This document shows positions 1 to 12,500 of a stretch of 64,000 bases of DNA, piece by piece. The notes below the pieces were generated by a model. That model did not search any database. It was given only the letters and a program-made list of their open reading frames with translations, and was not told the DNA's origin. The first letter of the stretch is position 1; every line of letters starts with the position of its first letter. Location of the stretch: the NCBI RefSeq assembly GCF_020085105.1, contig NC_058043.1, forward strand, positions 9,537,167 to 9,601,166. The letters are read 5' to 3'. The position numbers and the translations under genes are program-made. The DNA comes from Siniperca chuatsi (Eukaryota > Chordata > Actinopteri > Centrarchiformes > Sinipercidae).

Positions 1-189
1 TTATCTGACATTCTTATTTAGAGCAAATTGTGAGAGGAAAGTAAGAAAAGCTTTTTCATTCCTATATTGTCAACATTAGAAACTACCAACTGTAAGAAGT
101 ACAAATTACCAAAGAGTCTTGTGTTTATTCTTTTTGGAAATAAGAAACAAAAAAGCATAAAGTTCTCCCTTTCACTTTTGATTTGCTAG

Positions 190-3100
190 TTAAACTCGGG
201 TGTTGGGGTCACCTTAACCAAAGATGGAACTTCTCACAAGCTGACAATTCAAAGCTGCAGAGATGACGACTCTGGAGTTTATCGTTTTGTATCAGGGGAT
301 CAAAGTACACAAGGAAAGGTCACTGTTGGAGGTATAATTTACTCCCCTCTATTGTAGAACATAATGACACAGCAGTTATTGTGCATTAACCAAATTACAC
401 TGTGCGTTTCATAGATGTACCTGAATTTGACCCAGACGACCTTCACAAGTTCTCCAAACCTGTGATCATAAGAGTGGGCCAGAACGCTGCTTTCAAGATG
501 CCCTTTCCTCCTCAGGAGGCTTTGGTGGTCAGTTGGTTTAAGGATGGCACTGAGATTAAAGACGGAGGAGGAGTTAAGATTGTGAAGGAACCCAATCACA
601 GCCGGTTGCTGCTTAGAGACTGCCTGAGGACAGACACAGGGGAAATAAAGATCCAACTCAAAAACCCATTTGGGGCTGTGGAGGCCACATCTCAGCTTAT
701 TGTGCTTGGTATGAAAACACAGAGAAATCTAATGAGAAAAGTGAGACATACAGAGAGGCAAAAAAAATTTAATTTCTAGCATTTGTTAGATTCATGGCCA
801 CGTTCAAACATAAACACAACTTTCACCTTACTAAGCATCACATTCGTGTCAGTACATTCGAAATTTAACACCATGTCTTTGTAACAGATCGGCCAGGTCC
901 ACCGGAGGGTCCAGTGGAGACTGTTGAATTCACCTCATCTATAATTGAGATTAAATGGAACCCTCCCAAAGACGACGGTGGCTCCGCTGTCACCAACTAT
1001 ATTATAGAACGACAGCAGGCAGGACAGAGTCTGTGGACAAAACTTGGGGATGTCTCAGTTGACAAGACCTCCTTCAGAGACAGGAATGTGACTCATGGAA
1101 AGAAATACAACTACCGCATCTACGCAGAAAACCCTGAGGGCCTCAGTGACACCCTGGAGACAGCTAACAGCATTATGGCTGGCATGATGAGTGAGCGTAG
1201 AAAAAAGAAGTCTCATTTAGCATTCCTCAGCAAATCCCATGTTAATCTCCCTCAGGTTGTAATAAATGAAAATGCCTCCGGATATGTTGTGTGATTGCTT
1301 CAAATCGTTTATCACCGGTATTATTTAGTCACTGTAGAAAGCCACCTTTTATCATTGCTGTAATAGTTGTTCTATCTCCAAGAGGAATAGTTTGCAATAT
1401 CCTGCAGTAATAACATGTAGATGTCCTTAATTTATTCCATGTCTTTAATTACTTCTTAATTATTAATAATGATCTTACTTGATTAATTAGACTACTTGTC
1501 ATTCCTTAGTACTCTCCGGTCCACCTGGTACCCCCAAAGTGGTGAGTGCCTCGAAGACTTGTATCAACTTGACCTGGACCCCTCCAGAGGACGACAGAGG
1601 AGTACCGATCATTGGTTACCAAGTGGAGAAACGAAAGAAGGACACAAATCAGTGGATTGCCCTGAATGGACTCAATGAACCTATTGAAGGTTTGCCAGAA
1701 ACACATATGCACATACTATTGTGTTTTGATTAAAGGAAAAAAAAATGTCAATGCTATTAATCTTATTTTCAGACGTGAACTATGCAGTTAAAGAGATCAC
1801 AGAGGGAGCAGAGTATGAGTTCAGGGTTTCAGCAATCAATGAGTCAGGATCAGGAGATCCAAGCCCTCCCTCTGAAATGGTGTGTGCAAAGAATCCCAAC
1901 AGTAAGTAGTTAACTTCCTTCATTGTGCATATTAATGACTTAACTTTGTTATCCAGAGCAATGTTTGTTCCCTGTCTGCAATTCATGTTTTGTGTTTTCA
2001 TCCAGTGAGACCTTGTTTTAAAGATCCAGAGGACTTCATTATTGTCAGAGCAGGAAATTCTGCACGTGTCAAAATTTGCTATGAGGTATGAATAAGCCTA
2101 AAAGCTGGTATGCATATTGAGTCTTTCTTCCATGGTATGAATCCTAAGACAATCTTTTCAAGTCAGTTCTGCATTTCGTATTTTATTGCCCCATTCCAGC
2201 CAGTCATATTCTTGAGTGATGAGTTTACTACAGTGTGACATGACTGCATATGCCTCACACTTTATCTCATTTATCCGATATTGATATCTCCAGGCTGAAC
2301 CTCCACCTCAGATCACTTGGCTGAAGGATGATGAGCCTATATCCCCGTGGATTAATATCATCAATACAGAGGGAATGTCTCAGCTTGTTATTCCCTCATC
2401 GAAGCGCTCAGATTCAGCCATTTATACTGTCAAAGCCAAAAACTCTGTGGGTGAGGCTTCTTTCGACATTGAGGTTAGAGTCACGGGTAAGGACAAATAA
2501 CAGGGTTTTACACTATGATTAGCACAGAAAAGTTGTGGAATAAGTAGTGATTTTTTACTGAAACTACTGGTGTCAATTATTTTGTGCTGATATTAACTAC
2601 ATGTTAGTTTCGCAATCCTCAGGTAGATGAGGAAGTCATTTAATTGCTTGCATTGTGTTCCTCTGGCCAGAGGAGAACATCATTTATATCAACACTGGAC
2701 AACATTAATTTGTTTAATATTTGACCAAGTAAACGCCAATGACACACCGATATATTGGTAAGCCAAACCCTAATTAACACTGAACAACTTCCAAATGGAA
2801 TGAGAAACATAATTCTTACTGTGTAACATGCAGTAACAGAATATGATTCACTGATAACAGTTGTCAAATGCAAATGCAATCCTGTTAAGTGAAATGCCTC
2901 TCGAGTAGGGTATGATTATATAAGGTTTCAAAGCAGGCACATTAAAAAGAAATTGAATGAAAATTGCTCAAAAAAAATCTGGAATAACAGGAAAAATGTT
3001 TAGTAATTGATTTTTTCCTCTCCTAATAACTCTGCATCTTATTGTATTTGTTGCTAGATGAACCCAAGACTCCAGGGCCAGTGGAGCTAGAGCAAACAGT

Positions 3101-4376
3101 CCACGGCAAAGTGGTGATATCATGGGCTCCCTCTCCGGACCAGGAGCTTGATGACCGCCTGTGCTACATGGTGTCTCAACACAACTCCGACAACAGAGTG
3201 TGGAAGACTGTAGCAGACCGCATCTTCACCAACACATACACGGCCAACAACATCCTTCCTGGGATAGAATACCATTTCCGGATCTACGCCAAGAATGATA
3301 TGGGCCTCTCAGATCCATCTCAGTCACCTACATGGGGCGCCAACAGCAATAGAGGTGCGTTATTATAGTTGTTCCAGTTCAGATATGTCTGATTATTCCA
3401 TTCCAGTAATCCAAACCATACATGGCACATGGTTTGACATTGTCACATGTAATCAGTTTTATTTACTTCAAATGTTGCGTACTCTAGTGTTAGTACTCTA
3501 GCACTAAAAAAAGGAATATATCAGATTCAGCCGTCCTGACCAACTACATTATATCGTTGATCACAGCTGATGATTTCAGCTTCTGCATTAGAAAAATATG
3601 CCTTTTTATTATCAGACATTTCCATTTCCATGCTATACCTACTACAGTAACCATAAAGCGTTTTTGACATAGATATTAATGGTCCCCAGAAGATGAACCC
3701 TAATGACTTTGGTAATCAGTCACTGTGAGCATATTGCTATGTTGACATAAGCCTAAAAAAGTCGCTAGCATGGCTGTGAACTCTTAGTTTTGTGCAATCA
3801 CAATAATGAATCAATTGCATGGAACCTATTATTTCAGACGTGCGTAATACAAGTGAATGTCTGCAACAATTCTGGATCCTTTTCAATATGATTATTATGT
3901 GACCTAAATGATAATTTCAATACTTTCCTTCTTTGATTTATCCCATTAAGTTCCAATAGCCTCAAATGGAGTTAATTCAATGGAGGTCTGCTTTGAGAGG
4001 CCTCCATCAATCTTGGTCCCTCTGAAAGTCCACACACCACCTAAAGGTTACCAACTCTACATGACATGTGCTGTCCGAGGATGCCCTACACCCACTGTAT
4101 CCTGGTACCTGAACGATGTCTGCATCAACTCGGACAACAACTATTACATCACCAACTCATTTGGTGTGTGCTCCATGTACATTCTTAGAGTCCGAGCAAA
4201 GGACAGCGGTGATTATAAAGTTATTGCAGTCAACTCTCTTGGCAAGGCAGAGTGTTCTACTAAACTTATTGTTAGAGGTAAGGTTTAACTTAAGAGTTGG
4301 ATCTTTTTCAGCATTACCCGTTTTGGTTTATTCTTATAATGATTACTTTTCTTTCTGCCTTTTCTCCACAGATTAA
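190..4376 (+). CDS. igfn1: igfn1 copy 1, 3' part (Ig/FN3 muscle protein, ten terminal exons)
   Basis: Ten exons join in one frame: 190-331, 415-708, 888-1190, 1510-1689, 1773-1901, 2006-2085, 2294-2486, 3058-3354, 3951-4277 and 4372-4376 (TAA at 4374-4376). This gives 649 residues plus stop; the N-terminal exons lie left of the window. Domain order is Ig (second half), Ig, FN3, FN3 (two exons), Ig (two exons), FN3, Ig, the order of the C-terminal half of myosin-binding protein C. The Ig in 415-708 lacks the usual cysteine pair; the final Ig keeps the C...W pattern. Every exon has a same-phase counterpart in the copy beginning at 9502, but the FN3 exon found there at 19274-19582 is absent here. 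The family is a sarcomere/Z-disc-associated protein of skeletal muscle. MyBP-C or MyBP-H is the alternative, but the partner copy has an IGFN1-type N-terminus, so igfn1 is favoured. Confidence 0.86.
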
Positions 4377-4637
4377 AATGGAATGACAGCTTCATGCAGC
4401 TTTCCCTCTTACTTCTATTTTACTGCAGACTGCATTGCAAGTGTGTGATACTGTTCTGTAAAGTGCTGGTAAAACTATCTAAAATGGTCTACATACTAAC
4501 TTATTTAATTTATTTGAAATGCGACTGATTTACAATTGTTTCCCTGTCATCACAAATAATAACTATTTAGCACGAGTGAAGTGACAAATTATAGTACAAA
4601 GACATCTGTCAAATTTTCAAGCTCTTGTAACAACTGC

Positions 4638-4643
4638 AATAAA
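4638..4643 (+). terminator. polyadenylation signal of igfn1 copy 1
   Basis: A canonical AATAAA lies 262 bases after the stop codon of the first igfn1 copy, in an AT-rich 3' UTR, and is followed by a T-rich stretch from about 4670. Position and context fit a poly(A) signal. Cleavage would fall near 4655-4665. Confidence 0.6.
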
Positions 4644-4664
4644 TCAACAAACTGACAACTGTGC

Positions 4665-6224
4665 GTTGTGTTCTTTTTTGTTTTATCACTGAATTCTGCC
4701 TTTATCAATAACTTTGCAAATATTCTTCACTAAATTCACTGACAGAAACAAACTCAGTGGCATCATTAAAGCACCAGATGTTTCCAGCATGTGTTTCCAA
4801 TAGCACATGGCTCCAATATCAAAACCCACAACACCATGCACATTGCAGTACTACATTAAGCCCTTATGAACCAAGTGCACATTTTCATTGCATTTCCATA
4901 TATATCCACCTGAGCTCCCCAGTAAATTGTCTATAAGAAGATCGTCGGCTGCAAACCTTAAATTAGTCTTTTTATATCTACAGTCAAATAATTATTAAAG
5001 GAAGAGCTTTCATTGAGACAACTATGTTTAACAGCTTGTATGTATCTGATCTGAAAGATCTGAAATAAAGACTCATACATACATACAGTCACATTACATA
5101 CTACATTTTACTGACAAGCCCAACACAAATCAAGTCCATACTGTACATAATGTGACATCTATAACACATAGGATTGTTGCTAGATATAACCTTTTGACTA
5201 AACACATACAGCCAGATGTTTTATCTGATGGCATTATACTCACTGATAAGAGTGAAATAATGCAGCATTGTCCTTCCTATAATATTTAGCGCAGTTGTTT
5301 ATGTACTATTTGCTTTATTTAAGAGTGCTTACCTCATTTCCTCTGCCAGGTCAGAGGTGATATTTGTGTTTATTCACCACTCCTGTCATCAGGCTTTTCT
5401 TGCAGTTATGTCACAGTCTCTTTTATAAGGTCGGGGTGACTATTCAAACTGTCGGGCTAAGTCACGCTTGTTTAACCTTTGACAACGTGAACCAAAAAAC
5501 CTGTTAAGTGCAACGAGTCTAACACACCACCACACCAATGAGCAACCATCTTTTTATAATGCCACCACAGGTCCAGTGTGACTCACAGAATGCCACAGAC
5601 ATGCTGTGAGAATTTCCGTTGATACTTTTGGAGGCAAAGTGGAACAGCCAATTCATTCATATCAACCAGAGATTATTTTACCAAATAAAATGTCTCATGT
5701 TAATGTTTACTGACCAATAAAGTCCATAGTACAGTCATCATATTACTAGAGACCTTGTCAAGCTGCCAGTCCAAAGCTTGGTTAGATGCTTTGACTCTTG
5801 CAAGTGGGAAACTACTGTACATGGCTATTGTGGATCCATAAATCATAAAGCCTCAACCATGAACATCAAGTACAGTAATATCCATCACTAATAAAAATAA
5901 AAAATATGCTCAAATTCGTCAGTTTAAAATCAGACAGAATGTGAATCATTAGTATATAATGGTGGTGCTGGTGTTTTTATATTGTCAACAGTAATGGTGG
6001 AAAATTGTTGACTGGATATGTCTAATACCAGATTGAATGAACAGTCATAATGTATTTCCAGTGCCAACTGCAAAGTGATCGCTTTCATAGGGATGGGTAA
6101 GAGGAACCTCCAGCCTTTACTACTGCTGTAATATGGGTTTTTAGCAACTATATTTCACCCATGTATGGGTTTCTATGCGCTCCAAACTTTTATCACCGAA
6201 CAAAAAGGGGTGTCACCTTTGAAA
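4665..6224. other. intergenic region between the two igfn1 copies
   Basis: About 1.5 kb of AT-rich sequence lies between the inferred poly(A) site of copy 1 and the candidate first exon of copy 2. I found no coding exon and no strong repeat. It must hold the promoter of copy 2. A MEF2-like AT-rich motif (CTATATTTCA near 6149-6158) lies just upstream of the candidate noncoding exon; this is only suggestive. Confidence 0.4.
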
Positions 6225-6290
6225 TATTGGATAGTGAGAAGAGATCAAGCTGAAGACGGATAGCTGAACATAGACGACGAAGAACTGAAA
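6225..6290 (+). other. igfn1: candidate 5' noncoding exon of igfn1 copy 2
   Basis: A purine-rich segment ends in a strong donor (GTAAGT at 6291-6296). The next good acceptor on this strand that leads into the gene is at 9451-9452, just before the start codon exon. A noncoding first exon followed by a start codon in exon 2 would be a common muscle-gene layout. The left edge is a guess and transcript data would set it. Confidence 0.35.
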
Positions 6291-9200
6291 GTAAGTCTTA
6301 AGTTTTTTAACGGCAAATTTCCTGTGTCAATCATTTTCATCGAATTAATCTACTGACCAAAAGCAACAACATTTTAAATGTAGCGAAACCCTCATACGGG
6401 ACGGTTTCAGTCCACAAGTGGTACAAGTCAGGGCAACTGTATGATTATCTAAATGTGGGACAACAGAAAGGCATCATTTGTTGAGAGGGGCCAATATCAG
6501 GACTGACAAACAGTACAGACTAGCTCTAGTACATTTTTCAGTTCTATAAATAATTTAATTTATGACACTAGTTTACTGTGAGAAAAGTAAGCACTATAAG
6601 TGATTATGTAAGTTTATAAATGTAATCATTTTTTGTAAAAGATTCATAAAGACAATTCCTGGGATTTGTTTACTATAGATAAGTATTAAGCTGTCAAAGC
6701 ATTTGATTCTGCTGCTGCAGAAATCTGATAACCATTTTAAATACTTTTAAAAAAAATATTTTATAACCTGCAAACATGATGCTATTTTATGCAAAAAAAA
6801 AGAAGAAAAAAATGTGGCTTGTATGTTAGCATAGCCTCACTAACCTGGGCCATAACAATAAGAGCCACCAGAATATACTGTATGTACTGCTACAAGAGTG
6901 CTGTCTACAAAAGTATCTAAACCCTAAAATGTTTACTTATTTGTGCCATATTACAAGAATGAATGCAGTGAAGTCTGATTTTGATACCCTGTAAAAAAAG
7001 AGAAAAATATGAATGGACCTCTTGAGATCATCCTGTAATACTGATATTAAATATCTCAACTGTGTGAACTGTGAATGTGACCTTCCCAACTGGCTCCCTG
7101 TGACTAACAAAGGATTGAGCAGGAGACTACGATCAGTTTTCACTACAGAATATGTGAAACATCAAAGCCTTAATATAATACCCTTTTTGCTGGGTTGTAG
7201 ATGTTCAAGGTCAGATATCCTTTTTCACATTGTTTCTCTTATGGTCCTTAAAATTAAATTAAAGGACCATGTAAAGAAGCCTTATGGCCATAATCTTGAT
7301 ACACATCTTATTATGTTCTAATTAAAATCCTCTCAGCTCTGAAGATGCTAAAAGAATTACTCAACCAACTTTAAGATTATTAAGATGCCCTACACTAACA
7401 GTTTTTTAATCATTGCCATCCACTGGTACTTGAACTAAAGGTCTCGTGGGTGGCAGTCAAAGTAGGTCAAAGTCAACTCCAGTTTATTGCCCATATGCTG
7501 AGGGCTTGGTTAAAACAAATTACAGTATGTATCTCATATTTACTCTCTGGAGAGGTTTTGCTTTTTAAAATTAGTACCGTAATAATCTAGTAGTAATCAA
7601 GTACACAGTCTGTGCTTTTTCACCTTCCAGCATTAAACAAATCTACATGATCGCTCAGGACAAGCAGTTTGAGTTTAAAGTTTACTTTCAGTCTTTTGCT
7701 GGTAGTTAACAACTAGGCACCTAACGAGAATCACTGTGCAAAACATAATTTTTAAGAGTTGGTTGCATAAAAGAGATTTACAGATATGTGTAGTGGCTTA
7801 ACGGTTTGATTCGTCGACAATCTGCTCCTGTCTATGTTTGGATCCTGAGCAGTTAAATTGATGGCACAGCCACTTGACTCCACAGGCAGTTGGGCAGAGT
7901 CAGCCACTAGGTGGGATTTCACATTCCCCATTTACAGTGTCCCAGCATGTCTCCAAATGTCTGCATGAGTTACGCAGGAGTCGAGGCATCCTCACTTTGA
8001 CAGGCTGATGTCATACGGAAACTTTGATGATACATGAGGAGAACCTCCAAGGCAGGGTTTCTCAACCTTTTCTTGCCCACAACCCCATTTTTAGGTCTCC
8101 CATGTTCTCGTGACCCCAGCAGTTACAGAATGAGTCGTGTGACTTTGAGTACACTTCCAAATGAATTCTATTAAATATATTATATCAAAATTACTATATT
8201 AGAGCTGAAACGGTTAGTTAATTAATCGATTAGTCGATCAACAAAAAATGTATAGGCAACTCTTTTCATAACTGATTACTCATTAGTAATTTCTTAAGCA
8301 AAAATGCATAAAAATCACCCGTTCCAGCTTCTCAGCTGTGATAATTCTACACTTTTTTTTAGTCTCCTATTATTGTAAACTCAATGTCTTTGAATATTGG
8401 GAAATTGTGATGGGCATTTTTTGCTATTTTCAGACATTTTGTGAACCTAACAATTAATCTATTAACTGAGAAAATAGACAGATTAATTGATAATGATAAT
8501 AATTGTTAGTTGCAGCTCTATATTATACTGTATATATTTGAAACATATTTTTTCATAAAAACATTTTACATACCAATATACTTATTTCTAATTTAATCAA
8601 TTCCTTTTTATAAATCATGCCGATTTGAACTCATGTAAATATTTGTTTTATTTATGTTTTTCTGTCTTATCAGTCTAGTATAATTTTCTGTTTCTCCATT
8701 TTGTTTAGTTGTTTTGCTGTAAAGCACTCTAACTTTGTTTATAAAAGTGCTGTAAAAAATAAAGTTTATAGTAAGAATATCAAATACTAAGAGATCCTTG
8801 TGAATTATGACCCAAAGGTTAATAAATACTGCTCAAGGCCTGTAGGGGGATATAAACGATGCCAAACATATTTGCTACAGTTTAATAAAGCTCGCTTTTC
8901 CTTTCCATGATTCTTTTATCAAATCTCTTTAACATTTATTTGAAAGTTATTTGATTCATTTTGGCTTAAATATCTTGCTGGAATCTTTCCGCTTTTCAAA
9001 GGCCTTCCATAAATAACCACAAATAAACAAAACCGAGTTGGTCTGATTGTGTTTTTGTTCAATCTGAGTAAAAATGTCCTAAAACTCTGCACTACAATGA
9101 TGTAGTTGACCATGTAGGACAACATAATGTCAGAAAGTTAGTATCCTTATCTGAAAAATTTGGGAGCATTTGATTGACAATTTTACTAATAATTATAGTT

Positions 9201-9452
9201 TCTGGACTGTGCAGTGTAAAACCAACAAATCTGGATATCCACAAATTCAAAGAATTACTTGTCTTGAACAGAGCGTACCATACAAAGTTCTGCTGAGTCA
9301 TATCAACATGGAACTTTTTTCCATTACAGTTCAACGTCAGCCTTGTGAAAACTGTATACAATGAAAATATATGCTTGGTTCTGAATACTGACGAATATGA
9401 TGAATGCTGATGTAGTTACATACAATTGTGACAGTTTTTCTTTGCGTTTCAG
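6291..9452 (+). other. putative intron 1 of igfn1 copy 2 (AT-rich, with repeats)
   Basis: No coding exon is visible. The stretch carries a DNA-element copy at 8200-8521. At about 7790-8060 there is a diverged segment with an A-box-like GTGGCTTAACGG that may be an old tRNA-type SINE. At 8055-8120 there is a short fragment of the kind seen at ends of hAT-type elements (TTTCTCAACC, then GTGACCCC). The rest is AT-rich without structure I can name. Confidence 0.4.
8200..8521. mobile_element. non-autonomous palindromic DNA element (MITE-like)
   Basis: The ends are imperfect inverted repeats: AGAGCTGAAACGGTTAGTTA at the left and TGTTAGTTGCAGCTCTA at the right. Between them is AT-rich sequence with repeated ATTAATCGAT-type words typical of a very abundant teleost element. 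It is about 320 bp with no coding capacity. A second, shorter copy of the left half lies at 54510-54640. Confidence 0.65.
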
Positions 9453-9501
9453 CCACAAAGTGATAAAAACTTTGAGCTGACAAACAATCGACAACGCTGC
9501 A

Positions 9502-12500
9502 ATGAGTTCAACAAACCAGGACCCAAAAGCCCCAAAAGGTAAGTTTGGAAAATGTGAGGGACTTTTTTGTGTGTGTTTTGTTTGTTGTACGTGGAAATAG
9601 GGAGTGGTTGTTCATTACCATGTTGTATTATTAACGGTTACATACATAAATAAATTTAACATAAATTTTAACCACAAAGTTGTGTATATTTCAGAGAAAG
9701 CCTTTAACAAATGTTTAAACAAATATATACAGACATAAATTGACACACAGGCTATACTGTTTATCCAGCTATTTAGAATGAGCTTTTCATTGATTTTCAA
9801 AAGATCATTTGACGTCAGAAATACCCCTTCTTTAGTGCTTGAAATGGAGAGAAGTCTATTATGGATATATATAAAGGGGAAAAAAGTGTACCGATGTAAT
9901 TTTTTACCTCCAAGAAACACTATCCCAGAGTGTCTGAAACCCTTTACACCGATTTTAGAGGCCTAATGTTGGTGGCTTGTGATTTATGAAAGGGATATCA
10001 GCTGTTTACAGCCAACAAATTCTTACTGAAGGTGTCCTGAAGTCTACAGGTGTCCAAATCTAACAGTTCTTCCAGGAGTGATTGGTATGCAGAAGCAAAC
10101 GACTAACTGGCTGTCCTACCAGACATGGATTACATATGAATCAGTGCTTGAGGAACAAGGTTACAAGAATCCTGCCTGCATTCAAATGATAAGTGTGTAA
10201 ACCAACCCCTTGAGAGATGACAAACACAGTTTGATGAATATTCAATATATGCCCTCTAACTGGAGGAGGGCTGCTGTGGAAAAGTGATGAAGAATGGGTA
10301 ATCTTAAAGTAACTCACATTGGAAGTAGTGAAATAATAAGCCAGCCCTTGGGTTTACTGTATGTCAGTACAAATAATTTATTTCAGAGGAGGAGGAGGAG
10401 GATCTGGTTTCACTTTGAAGTCCACTTTGTAGCTGCATTCTTACATTGTCATGCATCTGTAATTTTTGTGAGCATTATCACCCGCCTTCTTACATGTTTC
10501 CATGTGATTTTGTGCAACCACAGTAGATGATGGTGAGGTATAGGTAAGATATGGGGAAGTAGAGGTTTGCTAGCAGAATATATTTCAACTTCCAAAATGC
10601 GTGTTTACTATGGCTTGCCATATTTTAACAATAAAATATTTCTATTTCTAGGAAACAAAACAAGTTGTGGATATACCTAGTAAAATGTTTACATTTGAAA
10701 ATTAGTGATGCACACAGAATGGGCTTTACAAAAGGTATAATATGTAACATTTCCACATTAAAATGTCTAAAAAAGACTAGACCTATGATATATTTTATAA
10801 TATACATTATCCCAAATGTTTCCAACAATGTCTAAACCCAGAGAAATTCATAATTTTATTCAAGGTAAAGGTGCGTTACATTCGGTCACCTGTCAATGGC
10901 GTCATGTCCCCTTTACCCCCTCTAGTTGCTACAACTTCTGGGGAAACACGGAATACGTCAGAGAGTGAGGAAGGAAGTCTGTGAAGATGACTAAACGTGA
11001 CGTGACTAAAACTTTAATGTTACCTCGTCCGTGAACACGATTTCTGTCTGATTCACGTCAGATAGATTTTCATCAGCAGTGGTGGTTGTTTAACAGTGAA
11101 GACAACAGCTCCCGTGATCCCACGCTACTTCACAGCGTCTTCAAACTACATCTTTTGTTATTGTTTTGATGTGAGAGACCCCTAGTGGCAGAATTAACAT
11201 ACTGTGCATTTAAATGTCTCAAAAGGTGTTATGTCACTTGTTAAACCTGGTCAGCTATAAGGACTTATGGTGGAAACCTTGAGAAGCAGTTGTACAAAGT
11301 TGTTTAAGTTGTGTCATTGCTGGTATTTGGTCTAAATATATTTTACTAAAAATGGCTCGTTTGTGGCCACTGACTCACCAGATCCTAGAACATCCCTTTG
11401 AAAACCAAATTGTAGCCAGTGTTTTCTTATTAAGTTTTGGTATGGTACCTACATAGTTACACACACAGTTTAATGAATGAAGAGTACAATAGTTCCATTT
11501 GGCTTAAGACCTGATTTTACTACAATAATTGTGGGACACATTTGATTCTGCACACAGTTGTGCAGTAATTAGTTGTTTGGCCTATCTATATTATGCAGCA
11601 GTAAAGGTTCAAGCCCCAGGGTGAATGAAGCAGCTCTGAGTCATTACGAGGTAAAATGCTTGTGCAGAAAAAGGGGTAACAGTTGGAGTTCGTGATTTCA
11701 GCAGCTGTTGGATGAACTTAGTGTCGTACTGAGTCATCCCACAGTTGAAATCCGAGAGGGGAAAAAGGCTGACAAAATGTGTCACCCATATCTCTTTTGC
11801 TGTCTCAATGCTGTTCCAAGGTCTGGGCTAAAAAAACACAAGAGCTATAGAGCTTTTGACATTGTAGCTCCTCGACTTGTAATAGTCTTAGTCTCAGAGA
11901 AGCAAACTTCTCAGAGCATCCTGAAGGACTGTTTTTTAAATGTAAAAAATGTCTAAAATAATGATTATGATATAAAAAATATCAACAAAATCTGTTTGAT
12001 TGTACATTTGTCCCAAATTCATTGGAATTTATGTTAAAATAAATAAATGACAAAATAACACCAATTTAACTGGTTTTGAGTGATTTTGACATGCATATGT
12101 TTGCCTTTAGACAAAAACAGAATAATAATTGAATCCAAAATGCATCTTAATCAGTCATCAATCATCAATTAAAGGTCTTGTCATGTTGTAGCAGCTATAA
12201 TGGTTGACAAAGAGAAAGGAAATACTGACCTCTTGTGAAATTCTAGCGTTAATGCAACCAAAAGCAAAAGCACTGGGGAAGATGTTCACAAATCTTGGAT
12301 TTAATTAATGTTAAAAGATAATAATACTGCTTTTAACACTTGAAAAAACAAGGGTTTAAATACTGTGATCACCTTTGAGGTATCTGGCAAGAAAAATTCT
12401 GCAGCTCAACTTGTTAAAATATTTGTAACCATATCCAATCCCACGGTTTTGCTCAGGCATGTTTTAACAGTGTGAATAATGTATGTAACTGCTGACACAC

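Noticed and set aside
1..189. Possible extra igfn1 exon before the first one listed
   Set aside because: The counterpart intron in copy 2 is 170 bp, so the previous exon should lie left of the window. No open, spliced segment is seen in these bases.
7790..8060. tRNA-like A-box in an igfn1 intron
   Set aside because: No matching B-box or cloverleaf could be drawn. At best an old SINE remnant, so not listed as tRNA or as a confident element.
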